Below, in pieces: positions 48,478 to 56,917 of a DNA stretch of 64,000 bases. The notes under the pieces are model-generated. The model saw nothing but the letters and a program-made list of their open reading frames with translations. It had not been told where the DNA came from and searched no databases. Each line of letters starts with the position of its first letter. Positions within the stretch are counted from its first letter, which is position 1. The position numbers were made by a program, and so were the translations under genes. Source of the DNA: an uncultured Clostridia bacterium (GTDB lineage Bacteria > Bacillota > Clostridia > Lachnospirales > CAG-274); contig CALWLD010000005.1 in the NCBI GenBank assembly GCA_944381435.1, forward strand, positions 30,902 to 94,901, in the 5' to 3' direction.

Positions 48478-48534
48478 ATTATCACTCCTCTAAAAGTTTT
48501 TTTTATTATAACATAATGTGTTTTTATTTACAAG

Positions 48535-49011
48535 CTATTTATGATATGGCTCATTTTTAAGAATTCTCTCTGCTCTATATATTTGTTCAAGAAGGATAAC
48601 TCGCATAAGCTGATGAGGAAATGTCATTTTAGAAAAGCTAAGCTTAAAATCTGCCCTATCTGTTACATTTTTATGTAGCCCTAAAGAGCCACCTATAACA
48701 AAAGATATATGGCTTATACCTTTGTTTCTGTTATTTTGTATAAAATTTGCAAGCTCAACACTATCTAGCTGTTTTCCTTCTATACATAAAGCTATTACAT
48801 ATTCATCTTTTATGTTTTTAAGTATTTTTTCTCCTTCTTTAAGCTTTATGTTTTCTTCATCGGCAATGCTTAAATTTTCAGGGGCTTTTTCATCTGGTAG
48901 CTCTATTATGTTAAGCTTTATATATTTTGATAACCTTTTTGTATATTCTTCAATAGCTTGTGTAAAATATTTTTCTTTAATTTTTCCTACGCATATTATG
49001 GAAACTTTCAT
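48535..49011 (-). CDS. rlmH: 23S rRNA (pseudouridine1915-N3)-methyltransferase RlmH
   Basis: 158-residue SPOUT-class methyltransferase acting on the assembled 70S ribosome. VSIICVGKIKEKYF at the start, FVIGGSLGLHKNV (SAM-binding knot) and the C-terminal KMTFPHQLMRVILLEQIYRAERI..NEPYHK are diagnostic. In a minus-strand group with smpB and a PHP gene. Confidence 0.96.
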   Translation of the reverse strand: MKVSIICVGKIKEKYFTQAIEEYTKRLSKYIKLNIIELPDEKAPENLSIADEENIKLKEGEKILKNIKDEYVIALCIEGKQLDSVELANFIQNNRNKGISHISFVIGGSLGLHKNVTDRADFKLSFSKMTFPHQLMRVILLEQIYRAERILKNEPYHK

Positions 49012-49032
49012 ATCTGCTCCTTTATAAATTAT

Positions 49033-49503
49033 TTAAGCTTGAAGCTTTAATTTAAAATCTTTTTCTGCCTCTCTCTTTTGGTCTTTTTTAGCTATATCGT
49101 GGCGTTTATCATATAGCTTTTTACCTTTTGCAATAGCCACATCTACCTTTACGTAGCTACCGCTAAAATATATCTTTGTAGGCACTAACGTATGCCCATC
49201 TATTGTAGATGCTCCTATTAGCTTATTTATTTGAAATTTATGAAGAAGAAGCTTTTTATCTCTTAAAGGGTCGTGGTTAAAAATATTTCCGTGGTCATAA
49301 GGGCTTATGTGCATATTTTTAATAAAAGCCTCGTTGTTTTCTATTTTTATATAGCTATCTTTAAGGTTGCACCTTCCAGCCCTTAAAGATTTTACCTCTG
49401 TACCTTTTAAAACTAACCCTGCTTGATATGTTTCTAAAATAAAGTAATCGTGAAAAGCTTTTTTGTTTTGTGCTATTATTTTTATACTATTTTTATCCTT
49501 CAT
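49033..49503 (-). CDS. smpB: SsrA-binding protein SmpB
   Basis: 156-residue tmRNA partner for rescue of stalled ribosomes. [39 protein letters not shown] and [20 protein letters not shown] are the family hallmarks. The tmRNA gene itself (ssrA) is not visible in the window. Confidence 0.97.
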   Translation of the reverse strand: MKDKNSIKIIAQNKKAFHDYFILETYQAGLVLKGTEVKSLRAGRCNLKDSYIKIENNEAFIKNMHISPYDHGNIFNHDPLRDKKLLLHKFQINKLIGASTIDGHTLVPTKIYFSGSYVKVDVAIAKGKKLYDKRHDIAKKDQKREAEKDFKLKLQA

Positions 49504-49505
49504 TT

Positions 49506-50342
49506 TTACCTCCTTATAGATTTTAAATCTTCTAATATTTCATAATCTATTTGTTTTCCTAAAAATATATTACCAAGAGCTACATCTGGTCTGTTTTCTC
49601 CGTGGAAATCGCTACCTGCTGTTACCTTTAAGTCATATTTTTTAGCTAAAGATAATAAAAAGTTTGTCTGGCTTAAGCTATTAGATGGGTAATAACATTC
49701 TATGCCTTTTAAGCCACTATCTTTTAAATCTTTAATGGCAATTTCTAAATCTTTATCAGATAGTTTATAAATCATAGGGTGAGCCAAAACAGGTATCCCT
49801 CCTGCATTTAATATATATTTTATAGCATCTTTATAAGATATTAAAACACGGGATACATAAGCAGGTTTGCCTTTTCCTAAATAAAGGTTAAAAGCATCTT
49901 TCATAGTTTTAGCATAGCCTTTTTTTACTATAGCCTTACCAAAATGAGCCTTTGTTATTAAGCCACCATTTGATAAAGATTTTACATAATCAAAAGATAT
50001 ATCTAACCCTATATCATTTAGCTTTTTAATAAGCTCTTTGTTTCTTTTATCTCTTGATATTTTTAAATCTTCTAAAAGGCTTAAAAGCTCTTTGTTTTCT
50101 ATATCTAAAAAATAACCTAAAACGTGTATTTCTATGCCTTTATAATCAGCAGAAAATTCTATACCTTCTACAAGCTCTATGTTAAGCTCTTTAGCTATAT
50201 CTCTAGCGTATTTTATACCATCTATTGTATCGTGGTCTGTAATAGCTATAGCTTTTAAATTGCTTTTATGACAAAGCTTAATAATTTCTTCTGGGGTATA
50301 CGTACCATCTGAAAATGTTGTATGTGTATGAAGGTCTATCAT
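49506..50342 (-). CDS. PHP domain phosphoesterase (RNase AM/YciV-like)
   Basis: 278 residues. Metal-binding motifs: [11 protein letters not shown] at the N-terminus, ITDHDTIDG, then GIEFSAD, LAHPMIY and the C-terminal [12 protein letters not shown]. This arrangement is that of the 3',5'-nucleoside bisphosphate phosphatase/5'-3' exoribonuclease AM group. It ends 2 nt before smpB on the same strand. Confidence 0.92.
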   Translation of the reverse strand: MIDLHTHTTFSDGTYTPEEIIKLCHKSNLKAIAITDHDTIDGIKYARDIAKELNIELVEGIEFSADYKGIEIHVLGYFLDIENKELLSLLEDLKISRDKRNKELIKKLNDIGLDISFDYVKSLSNGGLITKAHFGKAIVKKGYAKTMKDAFNLYLGKGKPAYVSRVLISYKDAIKYILNAGGIPVLAHPMIYKLSDKDLEIAIKDLKDSGLKGIECYYPSNSLSQTNFLLSLAKKYDLKVTAGSDFHGENRPDVALGNIFLGKQIDYEILEDLKSIRR

Positions 50343-50441
50343 AAAAACGCCTCCTTATATAAAATTAACTTATTAATATCATAAAACAAAATCAAAATTA
50401 ATACAATAGTAATTATAAAATATTTAAAAGGAAGTGATATT

Positions 50442-50831
50442 ATGGCAAATAATAACAAGCCCAATCAGGCTATAGTTTCTTTAACAAAAGGTAGCATATT
50501 TTCTTACATAATAACAGGTGTTGTTTTTATTATTTACGGTCTATTACTTACATATACAGATACAACTGAAAAAAATATGCAACTAATAGTTATGATAACT
50601 ACAGTTGTTTCTGTTTTAATAGGTGGTATCATAGCATCTAAAGGGGTTAATAGCAAAGGTTTAATATTTGGTATGCTAGTTGGGATAGTTTACGCTCTTA
50701 TTATGGTTATGGTTAGTTTTTGTATTTTACCTACCATAAAAATTACGTCAAAAATGGTTATGATTATTATATTATCTTTATCAAGTGGTGGTATAGGTGG
50801 TATCATAGGTATTAATACTAAAAAAAATTAA
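50442..50831 (+). CDS. TIGR04086 family membrane protein
   Basis: 129 residues with four membrane helices. Small-residue pairs (GGIIASKGVNSKGLIFGMLVGIVYAL and SSGGIGGIIGINTK) match TIGR04086, a family usually found just upstream of the SCIFF peptide and secDF in Clostridia. Here an Rpn-type gene separates it from scfA. Function unknown. AAGGAAG precedes the ATG. Confidence 0.85.
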   Translation: MANNNKPNQAIVSLTKGSIFSYIITGVVFIIYGLLLTYTDTTEKNMQLIVMITTVVSVLIGGIIASKGVNSKGLIFGMLVGIVYALIMVMVSFCILPTIKITSKMVMIIILSLSSGGIGGIIGINTKKN

Positions 50832-50904
50832 CATAAATATATGTTTTATTGCCTGCTATCCTTATATATGTTATAATTATATAAAGGATTAAAGGAGGGC
50901 TTAG

Positions 50905-51813
50905 ATGAACATAAACAAAAACTATAAAGATAGTTTATTTACAAGGCTTTTTTCTAACAAAAAGGAGATTATCAGCTTATATAATGCTATCAAAAATACT
51001 AATTATTCTATTGATGATACAGATATAAACATAATAACTTTAGAAGATGTTTTATTTATGGATAGAAACAATGATTTATGCTTTACTATTAACGATAAAT
51101 TAGTAGTCCTAATTGAGCATCAAAGTTCCATTAACCAAAATATGCCCTTAAGATTTTTGCTTTATATTGCTAGAGAATATGAAAAAATACTTGATAATAA
51201 AAATATTTATAAAACTAAGTTAGTTTCTATTCCCAAGCCTGAATTTATTGTTCTTTATAATGGTGAAGCTAAATACCCTAAATTTAATAAGCTTTACTTA
51301 TCTGATGCCTTTTGTAACAAGGATAATTTAAGCCTAGAATTAGTTGTTGATGTTATAAATATTAATTATGATGAACATAATCATATAATAGAAAAATCTA
51401 TTACCTTAAATGATTATAGCTATTTTATATATCTTGTTAGAAAATATATAAAAGATTATAAAAATTCTATCCCTAAAAATATGCTTTTAGAGCATTGTAT
51501 AAAAATAGCTATTAAAGAATGTATAGAAAAAAATGTTTTAAAAAATTTTTTAAAACAAAATGGAAGCGAGGTAATTAATATGCTATATACTGAATTTAAT
51601 CTTGAAGATGCTAAGCTTATATGGAAACAAGAAGCCTTTGAAGAAGGCATAAAAGAAGGTATAAAAGAAGGTATAAAAGAAGGTATAAAAGAAGGTATGC
51701 TGTTAAAGCAAATTGAAATGTTAAAGCGTTTTAACTTTGATGAAGTTAAAATAATAGAAGAAATAAAAAAAGATTATAACTTAACAGAAGAAGAAATAAG
51801 AAAATATTTATAG
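50905..51813 (+). CDS. Rpn family PD-(D/E)XK nuclease/putative transposase
   Basis: 302 residues. The N-terminal DSLFTRLFSNKKEIISLYNAI and the nuclease core VVLIEHQSSINQNMPLRFLLYIAREYEK (Glu/Gln of the PD-(D/E)XK fold) are typical of recombination-promoting nucleases. The C-terminus has a tandem (IKEG)n stretch, residues about 250-264, encoded by 12-nt repeats (51648-51697). These genes are spread among clostridial genomes and are probably mobile or self-amplifying. It sits between TIGR04086 and scfA. Confidence 0.88.
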   Translation: MNINKNYKDSLFTRLFSNKKEIISLYNAIKNTNYSIDDTDINIITLEDVLFMDRNNDLCFTINDKLVVLIEHQSSINQNMPLRFLLYIAREYEKILDNKNIYKTKLVSIPKPEFIVLYNGEAKYPKFNKLYLSDAFCNKDNLSLELVVDVININYDEHNHIIEKSITLNDYSYFIYLVRKYIKDYKNSIPKNMLLEHCIKIAIKECIEKNVLKNFLKQNGSEVINMLYTEFNLEDAKLIWKQEAFEEGIKEGIKEGIKEGIKEGMLLKQIEMLKRFNFDEVKIIEEIKKDYNLTEEEIRKYL

Positions 51814-51870
51814 CATTATGCTAGGTTTAATATACAATTTAATAAAATTAATATAAATTTTAAAAAGATA

Positions 51871-51899
51871 TGGAAAAATTTTTAAAATTGTGTTATAAT
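51871..51899 (+). promoter_or_regulatory. Promoter of scfA
   Basis: TATAAT at 51894-51899 with a weak -35 (TGGAAA, 51871-51876) 17 nt upstream. Confidence 0.55.
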
Positions 51900-51942
51900 G
51901 GTTTGTACACATATTTTATAAGCATTTTAGGAGGGTACCTTT

Positions 51943-52086
51943 ATGAAACATATTAAAACATTAAATACAAGATTACTTAAAAGCACTATGGCTAAAGGTG
52001 GCTGCGGTGAATGCCAAACTTCTTGCCAATCTGCTTGCAAAACTTCTTGCACAGTTGCTAATCAAAAATGCGAAATGGTAAAATAA
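51943..52086 (+). CDS. scfA: Six-cysteine peptide SCIFF
   Basis: 47-residue ribosomal peptide, too short for many ORF callers. The leader (KHIKTLNTRLLKSTMAKGG) is followed by six cysteines at 21, 24, 28, 32, 36 and 43, with the SCIFF spacing CxxCxxxCxxxCxxxC. It is the substrate of the radical SAM enzyme encoded next, which forms thioether cross-links. AGGAGG precedes the ATG. Role in Clostridia is unknown though the family is almost universal there. Confidence 0.97.
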   Translation: MKHIKTLNTRLLKSTMAKGGCGECQTSCQSACKTSCTVANQKCEMVK

Positions 52087-52093
52087 TTAGCCT

Positions 52094-52131
52094 AAAAAAC
52101 ATAGCTTAAACCATTTTAAGCTATGTTTTTT
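52094..52131 (+). terminator. Terminator between scfA and scfB
   Basis: Perfect 17-bp stem AAAAAACATAGCTTAAA / TTTAAGCTATGTTTTTT with a 4-nt loop. It should make scfA transcripts far more abundant than scfB. Confidence 0.88.
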
Positions 52132-52141
52132 AATATTTATT

Positions 52142-52200
52142 AAAATACACTTTACTATATGGTAAAGTGTATTTTAAAGTTATAACATACACTTTGAAAG
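52142..52200 (+). promoter_or_regulatory. Mutually exclusive hairpins in the scfB leader
   Basis: AAAATACACTTTAC (52142-52155) pairs with GTAAAGTGTATTTT (52162-52175). ATACACTTT recurs at 52187-52195 just before the AAAGGAG site, so the middle arm can pair with either side. Confidence 0.45.
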
Positions 52201-52210
52201 GAGATTTAAA

Positions 52211-53575
52211 ATGATACATAAATATAGAATGAATGACTTAAACATTGTTTTAGATGTAAACAGTGGTTCTGTTCATTGTGTTGATGACATTTCTTATGAT
52301 ATATTAGATTACTATGAAAAGGAAAGCCTTGAAAACATAGTTAATATCTTAAAAGAAAAATATAATGAAGAGGAAGTAAAAGAAGCTTATAACGAGCTTA
52401 AAGAGCTTCAAGAAAATGATGTTTTATTTTCTGAAGATGCTTTTATAAACATTATACCAGAAGTTGATAAAAGAGAGCCTATTGTTAAAGCTCTTTGTTT
52501 ACACATAGCTCACGATTGTAACTTAAAATGTAAATATTGCTTTGCAGAAGAAGGAGAATATCACGGAAAACGTTCTCTTATGAGTGTTGAGGTTGGTAAA
52601 AAGGCAATAGACTTTTTAATTAAAAATTCTGGTTCTAGAAAAAACCTAGAAATAGACTTTTTTGGTGGCGAGCCTTTAATGAACTTTGATGTGGTTAAAG
52701 AGATAGTGGAATATGGCAGAAGCCTTGAAAAAGAACACGGCAAAAAATTTAGGTTTACAATGACAACAAACGGTATTTTATTAAACGATGAAATCGCAGA
52801 TTATATAAACAAAAATATGCACAATGCCGTTTTAAGCTTAGATGGTAGAAAAGAAATAAACGATAAGATGCGTGTTAGAGCAGGTGGGCAAGGTAGCTAT
52901 GATAACATTGTGCCAAAGTTTGTAAAAATGGCTGAAGATAGAAACCAAATGGATTATTACGTAAGAGGCACATTTACAAGAAACAACCTTGACTTTGCAA
53001 AAGATGTATTACATCTTGCAGATTTAGGCTTTAAACAAATTAGCGTTGAGCCTGTTGTTACAGATGAAAAAGAAGACTATGCTATAAGACGTGAAGATTT
53101 ACCTGTTATCTTTGAAGAATATGAAAAGCTAGCTAAAGAAATGATAAAAAGAAAAGAAGAAGGTAAATGGTTTAACTTTTTCCATTTTATGATAGATTTA
53201 ACAGGAGGACCTTGTGCTCATAAAAGGCTTGTTGGCTGCGGCTCTGGCACAGAATATTTAGCTGTTACCCCTGAAGGAGATTTATACCCTTGTCATCAAT
53301 TTGTAGGACAAGATGAGTTTAAAATGGGAAGTGTTTTTGAAGGTGTTTTAAGGCAAGATACAAGAAGAAACTTTGAAGGGCTAAACGTTTATACAAAGCC
53401 TGCTTGCAAAAACTGCTGGGCTAAGTTTTATTGTAGCGGTGGCTGTGCTGCTAGCTCCAACAATATGCACAACGATTTAATAACACCTTATGACATAGGC
53501 TGTGAAATGCAAAAGAAAAGAACAGAATGCTCTATTATGATGAAAGTTTACGAAGCTATAAACAGCAATGATTAA
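52211..53575 (+). CDS. scfB: Radical SAM thioether maturase of SCIFF
   Basis: 454 residues. An N-terminal RiPP recognition region (about 1-90) is followed by the radical SAM CxxxCxxC in CNLKCKYCFAEEG near residue 103. The C-terminal SPASM/twitch region has cysteines in GCGSGTEYLAVTPEGDLYPCHQF and CKNCWAKFYCSGGCAASS. It cross-links cysteines of the peptide encoded upstream. Its last codons overlap the start of a small membrane-peptide gene. Confidence 0.96.
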   Translation: MIHKYRMNDLNIVLDVNSGSVHCVDDISYDILDYYEKESLENIVNILKEKYNEEEVKEAYNELKELQENDVLFSEDAFINIIPEVDKREPIVKALCLHIAHDCNLKCKYCFAEEGEYHGKRSLMSVEVGKKAIDFLIKNSGSRKNLEIDFFGGEPLMNFDVVKEIVEYGRSLEKEHGKKFRFTMTTNGILLNDEIADYINKNMHNAVLSLDGRKEINDKMRVRAGGQGSYDNIVPKFVKMAEDRNQMDYYVRGTFTRNNLDFAKDVLHLADLGFKQISVEPVVTDEKEDYAIRREDLPVIFEEYEKLAKEMIKRKEEGKWFNFFHFMIDLTGGPCAHKRLVGCGSGTEYLAVTPEGDLYPCHQFVGQDEFKMGSVFEGVLRQDTRRNFEGLNVYTKPACKNCWAKFYCSGGCAASSNNMHNDLITPYDIGCEMQKKRTECSIMMKVYEAINSND

Positions 53576-53711
53576 AGGCTTTTTTAAGCTTATTAAATAT
53601 ATTTTGATTTTTATTGTTATAAAATATATGATAGAGCAGGTTGATATTTCTGATAACAATTTTATTGAAAATATTATAGATAAAATAGAGCATACTATAA
53701 ATACAAATTAA
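53568..53711 (+). CDS. Small membrane peptide translationally coupled to scfB
   Basis: 47 residues starting at an ATG within the scfB end (ATGATTAA, 8-nt overlap). A basic N-terminus (KGFFKLIK), one hydrophobic helix (YILIFIVIKYMI) and a polar Asp/Asn/Ile-rich tail. The start-stop overlap suggests translation by reinitiation. No family recognised. Could be part of the SCIFF system or a chance frame. Confidence 0.5.
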   Translation: MIKGFFKLIKYILIFIVIKYMIEQVDISDNNFIENIIDKIEHTINTN

Positions 53712-53714
53712 TCA

Positions 53715-53762
53715 TTGTTATAAAGCTTATTTATGGTAATACGTAAATAAGCTTTATAACAA
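53715..53762. other. 19-bp perfect hairpin before secD
   Basis: TTGTTATAAAGCTTATTTA pairs with 53744-53762; the loop is 10 nt. No T-run follows, so it may be a processing or stability hairpin rather than a terminator. Confidence 0.6.
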
Positions 53763-53780
53763 GAAAGGAAAATAAGTGCT

Positions 53781-55172
53781 ATGAAAAATAAAAACAAAAA
53801 TATTTTACGACTTTTTATAATATTTATTGTAACAGGCTTACTTTTTTATACTGCTTATTTTGGCTATGGAAATGGTCATATCTTAAGCTATAGAAACATT
53901 GAAAAAGGGTTAGATTTAAGCGGTGGTGTTTACATTGTATATGAGGCTAAAGAAGAAACAGATGCAAGCAATGTAAACCTTAACGAAAGTGCTATAGACG
54001 AAACAGTATTAGAAGAAGATGCTGTTTTAGATGAAAGCTTATCTAGCGAAACTAGCTCTACAGAAGATGCATCTAACACAGAAAATAATGAAAACAACGA
54101 AAGCCTAGGGGAAGCCTCTTGGCAAGATAAAATGGATTCTGCCGTATCTATGATACAACAAAGGCTTGATAGAAAAGGCTGGACAGAGGCTAACGTTTAT
54201 CAAGAAGGCGATAAAAGAATAAGGGTAGAAATCCCTGGTATTGATGATGTGGAAACTGCCGTAAATGAGATAGGGCAAACTGCCAAATTATCTTTTGTAG
54301 ATATAACAGGTAATGTTGTTGTTAAAGGTGAAGATGTTATAAATGCAAAAAAGCAAGCTTATACCGATGAAAATGGACAAAATAAAATTGTTGTAAACCT
54401 AGAGTTTAACCAAAAAGGTAAAGAAGACTTTAAAAAGGCTACAGAAGAAAACATAGGTAACCCTATCTTTATTATGCTTGATGAAGAAATCATAAGCGCT
54501 CCTACCGTTAATGCTGTTATACCTGATGGTAAAGCAATTATAGAAGGTGGTTTTGACGTAGATAGTGCTGAAGAGCTTGCATCTTTAATACGTGCTGGTT
54601 CTCTTCCTTTTGAGCTTGAAATATTAGAGATGAACACAATAGGAGCAACCCTTGGCGCTAACGCTTTAAATACAAGTATATTAGGTGGTGCTGTTGGCAT
54701 AGCTTTAGTATTAATATTTATGCTTTTATTTTATAGAGCAAAAGGCTTTGCTGCAAGCCTTGCACTTTTTATATATATCCTTTTAGAGCTTATCTTCTTA
54801 AATGGTCTTAACATTACTTTAACTTTACACGGTATAGCAGGTATTATTTTATCTGTTGGTATGGCGGTAGATGCTAACGTTATCATTTTTGAAAGAATAA
54901 GAGAAGAGCTTGCTCAAGGCAGAACTTTAAAGCTTGCTATAGATAAAGGCTTCTCAAGAGCCTTCCCTGCTATATTAGATAGTAACATTACAACCCTTAT
55001 AGCTGGTGGTGTTTTATATTGGTTAGGTAGTGGGCCTATAAAAGGCTTTGCTCAAACTTTAATGCTTGGTATTGTTTTATCTATGTTTACAGCTTTAGTT
55101 ATTACAAAAATTATTGTAAAAGCTATGGTTAGTGCAGGTATAAAATCGCCTAAGCTATATGGTGGTAAATAA
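53781..55172 (+). CDS. secD: Protein translocase subunit SecD
   Basis: 463 residues. N-terminal helix, GLDLSGGVYIVYEA (D1), P1-type periplasmic region, then membrane helices with VGMAVDANVIIFERIREEL (D4-D5) and GSGPIKGFAQTLMLGI. With SecF it uses the proton gradient to help protein export. An Asp/Glu/Ser/Asn-rich low-complexity insert occupies residues about 55-112, longer than in Bacillus. The family is often a SecDF fusion in Bacillus; here it is split. Confidence 0.96.
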   Translation: MKNKNKNILRLFIIFIVTGLLFYTAYFGYGNGHILSYRNIEKGLDLSGGVYIVYEAKEETDASNVNLNESAIDETVLEEDAVLDESLSSETSSTEDASNTENNENNESLGEASWQDKMDSAVSMIQQRLDRKGWTEANVYQEGDKRIRVEIPGIDDVETAVNEIGQTAKLSFVDITGNVVVKGEDVINAKKQAYTDENGQNKIVVNLEFNQKGKEDFKKATEENIGNPIFIMLDEEIISAPTVNAVIPDGKAIIEGGFDVDSAEELASLIRAGSLPFELEILEMNTIGATLGANALNTSILGGAVGIALVLIFMLLFYRAKGFAASLALFIYILLELIFLNGLNITLTLHGIAGIILSVGMAVDANVIIFERIREELAQGRTLKLAIDKGFSRAFPAILDSNITTLIAGGVLYWLGSGPIKGFAQTLMLGIVLSMFTALVITKIIVKAMVSAGIKSPKLYGGK

Positions 55173-55184
55173 GGAGGCTTTAAA

Positions 55185-56057
55185 ATGAACATAATAAAAA
55201 ATAGATATATATATATAGCTATATCCATTATTATTATAGCTGTTGGTATTGGCTTTATGTTTTATAACAATAGCCAAGGCAAAGGCTTTTTTAATTATGA
55301 TATACAGTTTACAGGCGGTACATCTATAGAGATAGCATTAAACGGTAAAGAAGTAAACAACGATGATATTAACAGCTTACTTAAAGAAACTATTAATATT
55401 GATAATGCTCAAATACAGCTTATAGGTAATAACGAAAGCGTTATTATAAAAACACGTTTATTAACACAAGATGAAAGGATAGCTTTTACAGATGCTTTAT
55501 CAAATAAATATGGCTTAACAGATAGCGATTATTCTGTTAGAGATATTAGCGCAACCATAAGTGATGAAATGAAAAAAACATCGTTTTTAGCAGTTTTAGT
55601 ATCTTGTATAGCTATGCTTATATATGTTTCTTTTAGGTTTAAAAACTTAAAAACAGGTGCTAGTGCTATAATAGCTCTTTTACACGATGCATTAGTGTTA
55701 ATATCTTTTTATGCGATATTTAGAATACCTTTAAACGATGCTTTTATAGCTGCTATTCTTACTGTATTAGGTTATTCTATTAACGCAACTATTGTTATTT
55801 TTGATAGAATAAGAGAAAATAAAGGTACATCTGGTAAATTTGATGAAAAGCTTGTAAATGATGGTATAAACCAATCTTTAAGACGTTCTATCTTTACATC
55901 TTTAACTACATTTTTTACTGTAATTAGCTTATATATTTTTGGTGTAGAATCTGTTAAAATATTTGCTCTACCTATAGCTATAGGTATTATATGTGGCACT
56001 TATTCTTCTATATTTATTGCAGGGCCTATATGGTATATGCTAAATAAAGAAAAATAA
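55185..56057 (+). CDS. secF: Protein translocase subunit SecF
   Basis: 290 residues; FFNYDIQFTGGTSIEIAL near the N-terminus, then a six-helix membrane domain with LGYSINATIVIFDRIREN and ALPIAIGIICGTYSSIF. Twelve nt after secD. Partner of SecD. Confidence 0.96.
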   Translation: MNIIKNRYIYIAISIIIIAVGIGFMFYNNSQGKGFFNYDIQFTGGTSIEIALNGKEVNNDDINSLLKETINIDNAQIQLIGNNESVIIKTRLLTQDERIAFTDALSNKYGLTDSDYSVRDISATISDEMKKTSFLAVLVSCIAMLIYVSFRFKNLKTGASAIIALLHDALVLISFYAIFRIPLNDAFIAAILTVLGYSINATIVIFDRIRENKGTSGKFDEKLVNDGINQSLRRSIFTSLTTFFTVISLYIFGVESVKIFALPIAIGIICGTYSSIFIAGPIWYMLNKEK

Positions 56058-56070
56058 AAATTTAAACAAA

Positions 56071-56119
56071 ATAAAAGAATAAAGGGTATAGATTTAATCT
56101 ATACCCTTTATTCTTTTAT
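56071..56119. terminator. Bidirectional terminator between secF and walJ
   Basis: A very long stem with A/T runs on both sides (arms 56071-56094 and 56096-56119, small loop), overlapping the walJ stop codon. Confidence 0.85.
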
Positions 56120-56917
56120 CTCTATAACTTGTGATATACCGTAAGGTTTTGCTATGTGCAAATTAACATCTTTTCCTGCTTTTATGCCAAATTCTTCTAA
56201 AGTGCTAGCAACTGTTAGATAAGCTAAATCTGGCGTATTGTTATCTTGGCTTAAATGGCCTAAAAATACATTTTTAAGCTTGTTGTTCATAATGCAAGAT
56301 AAAAGCTTACCGCAAGTTTCGTTTGATATATGTCCAAATTTTCCTAAAATACGTTCTTTTAATTGATAAGGATAATTACTCATTTTTAACATATTAACAT
56401 CGTGGTTGCTTTCTAAAACAAGGGCAGAAGAATGTCTTATATTTTCGATTACATCTCTAGTTATATGTCCCATATCTGTAGCAACAGATATTTTTATACC
56501 GTTGTACAAAACGTTGTAACATACAGGCTCTTTTGCATCGTGAGGTACAGCAAAAGGGCGTATAAACATATCATTTAATACAACAGCCTCATCTTTATAT
56601 ACAAACCTTTTGTTATCTTTTGATATTTTGCCAACCTTATCTGGCATATTAGCCCAAGTACCTTCTGTAGCATATATAGGTATGTTATATTTTCTGGATA
56701 TAACACCTATGCCGTCTATATGGTCGCTATGTTCGTGAGTTACAAAAACGGCGTCTATATTATCTAAAGATACATTAATATCTTTTAAAGCACTTTCTAT
56801 CCTAGAGCCACTAAGCCCTGCATCTATTAAGATTTTTGTATCTTTTGTACCTATATATATGCTGTTGCCTTTACTTCCACTACCAATAGGCGTAAATTCT
56901 ATAGACATATTAATCAC
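56108..56917 (-). CDS. walJ: MBL-fold hydrolase WalJ/YycJ-like
   Basis: About 269 residues. Start is either GTG 56917, which overlaps the murA stop, or ATG 56908 just inside; spacing to AAGGA favours GTG weakly. Metallo-beta-lactamase motifs are THEHSDHIDG near residue 62, plus VPHDAKEPVCYN and LGHLSQDN. GSGSKGNSIYI near residue 13 is the YycJ signature. In Bacillus it is in the walKR operon and influences cell division. Here it sits behind murA. Confidence 0.9.
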   Translation of the reverse strand: MINMSIEFTPIGSGSKGNSIYIGTKDTKILIDAGLSGSRIESALKDINVSLDNIDAVFVTHEHSDHIDGIGVISRKYNIPIYATEGTWANMPDKVGKISKDNKRFVYKDEAVVLNDMFIRPFAVPHDAKEPVCYNVLYNGIKISVATDMGHITRDVIENIRHSSALVLESNHDVNMLKMSNYPYQLKERILGKFGHISNETCGKLLSCIMNNKLKNVFLGHLSQDNNTPDLAYLTVASTLEEFGIKAGKDVNLHIAKPYGISQVIEIKE

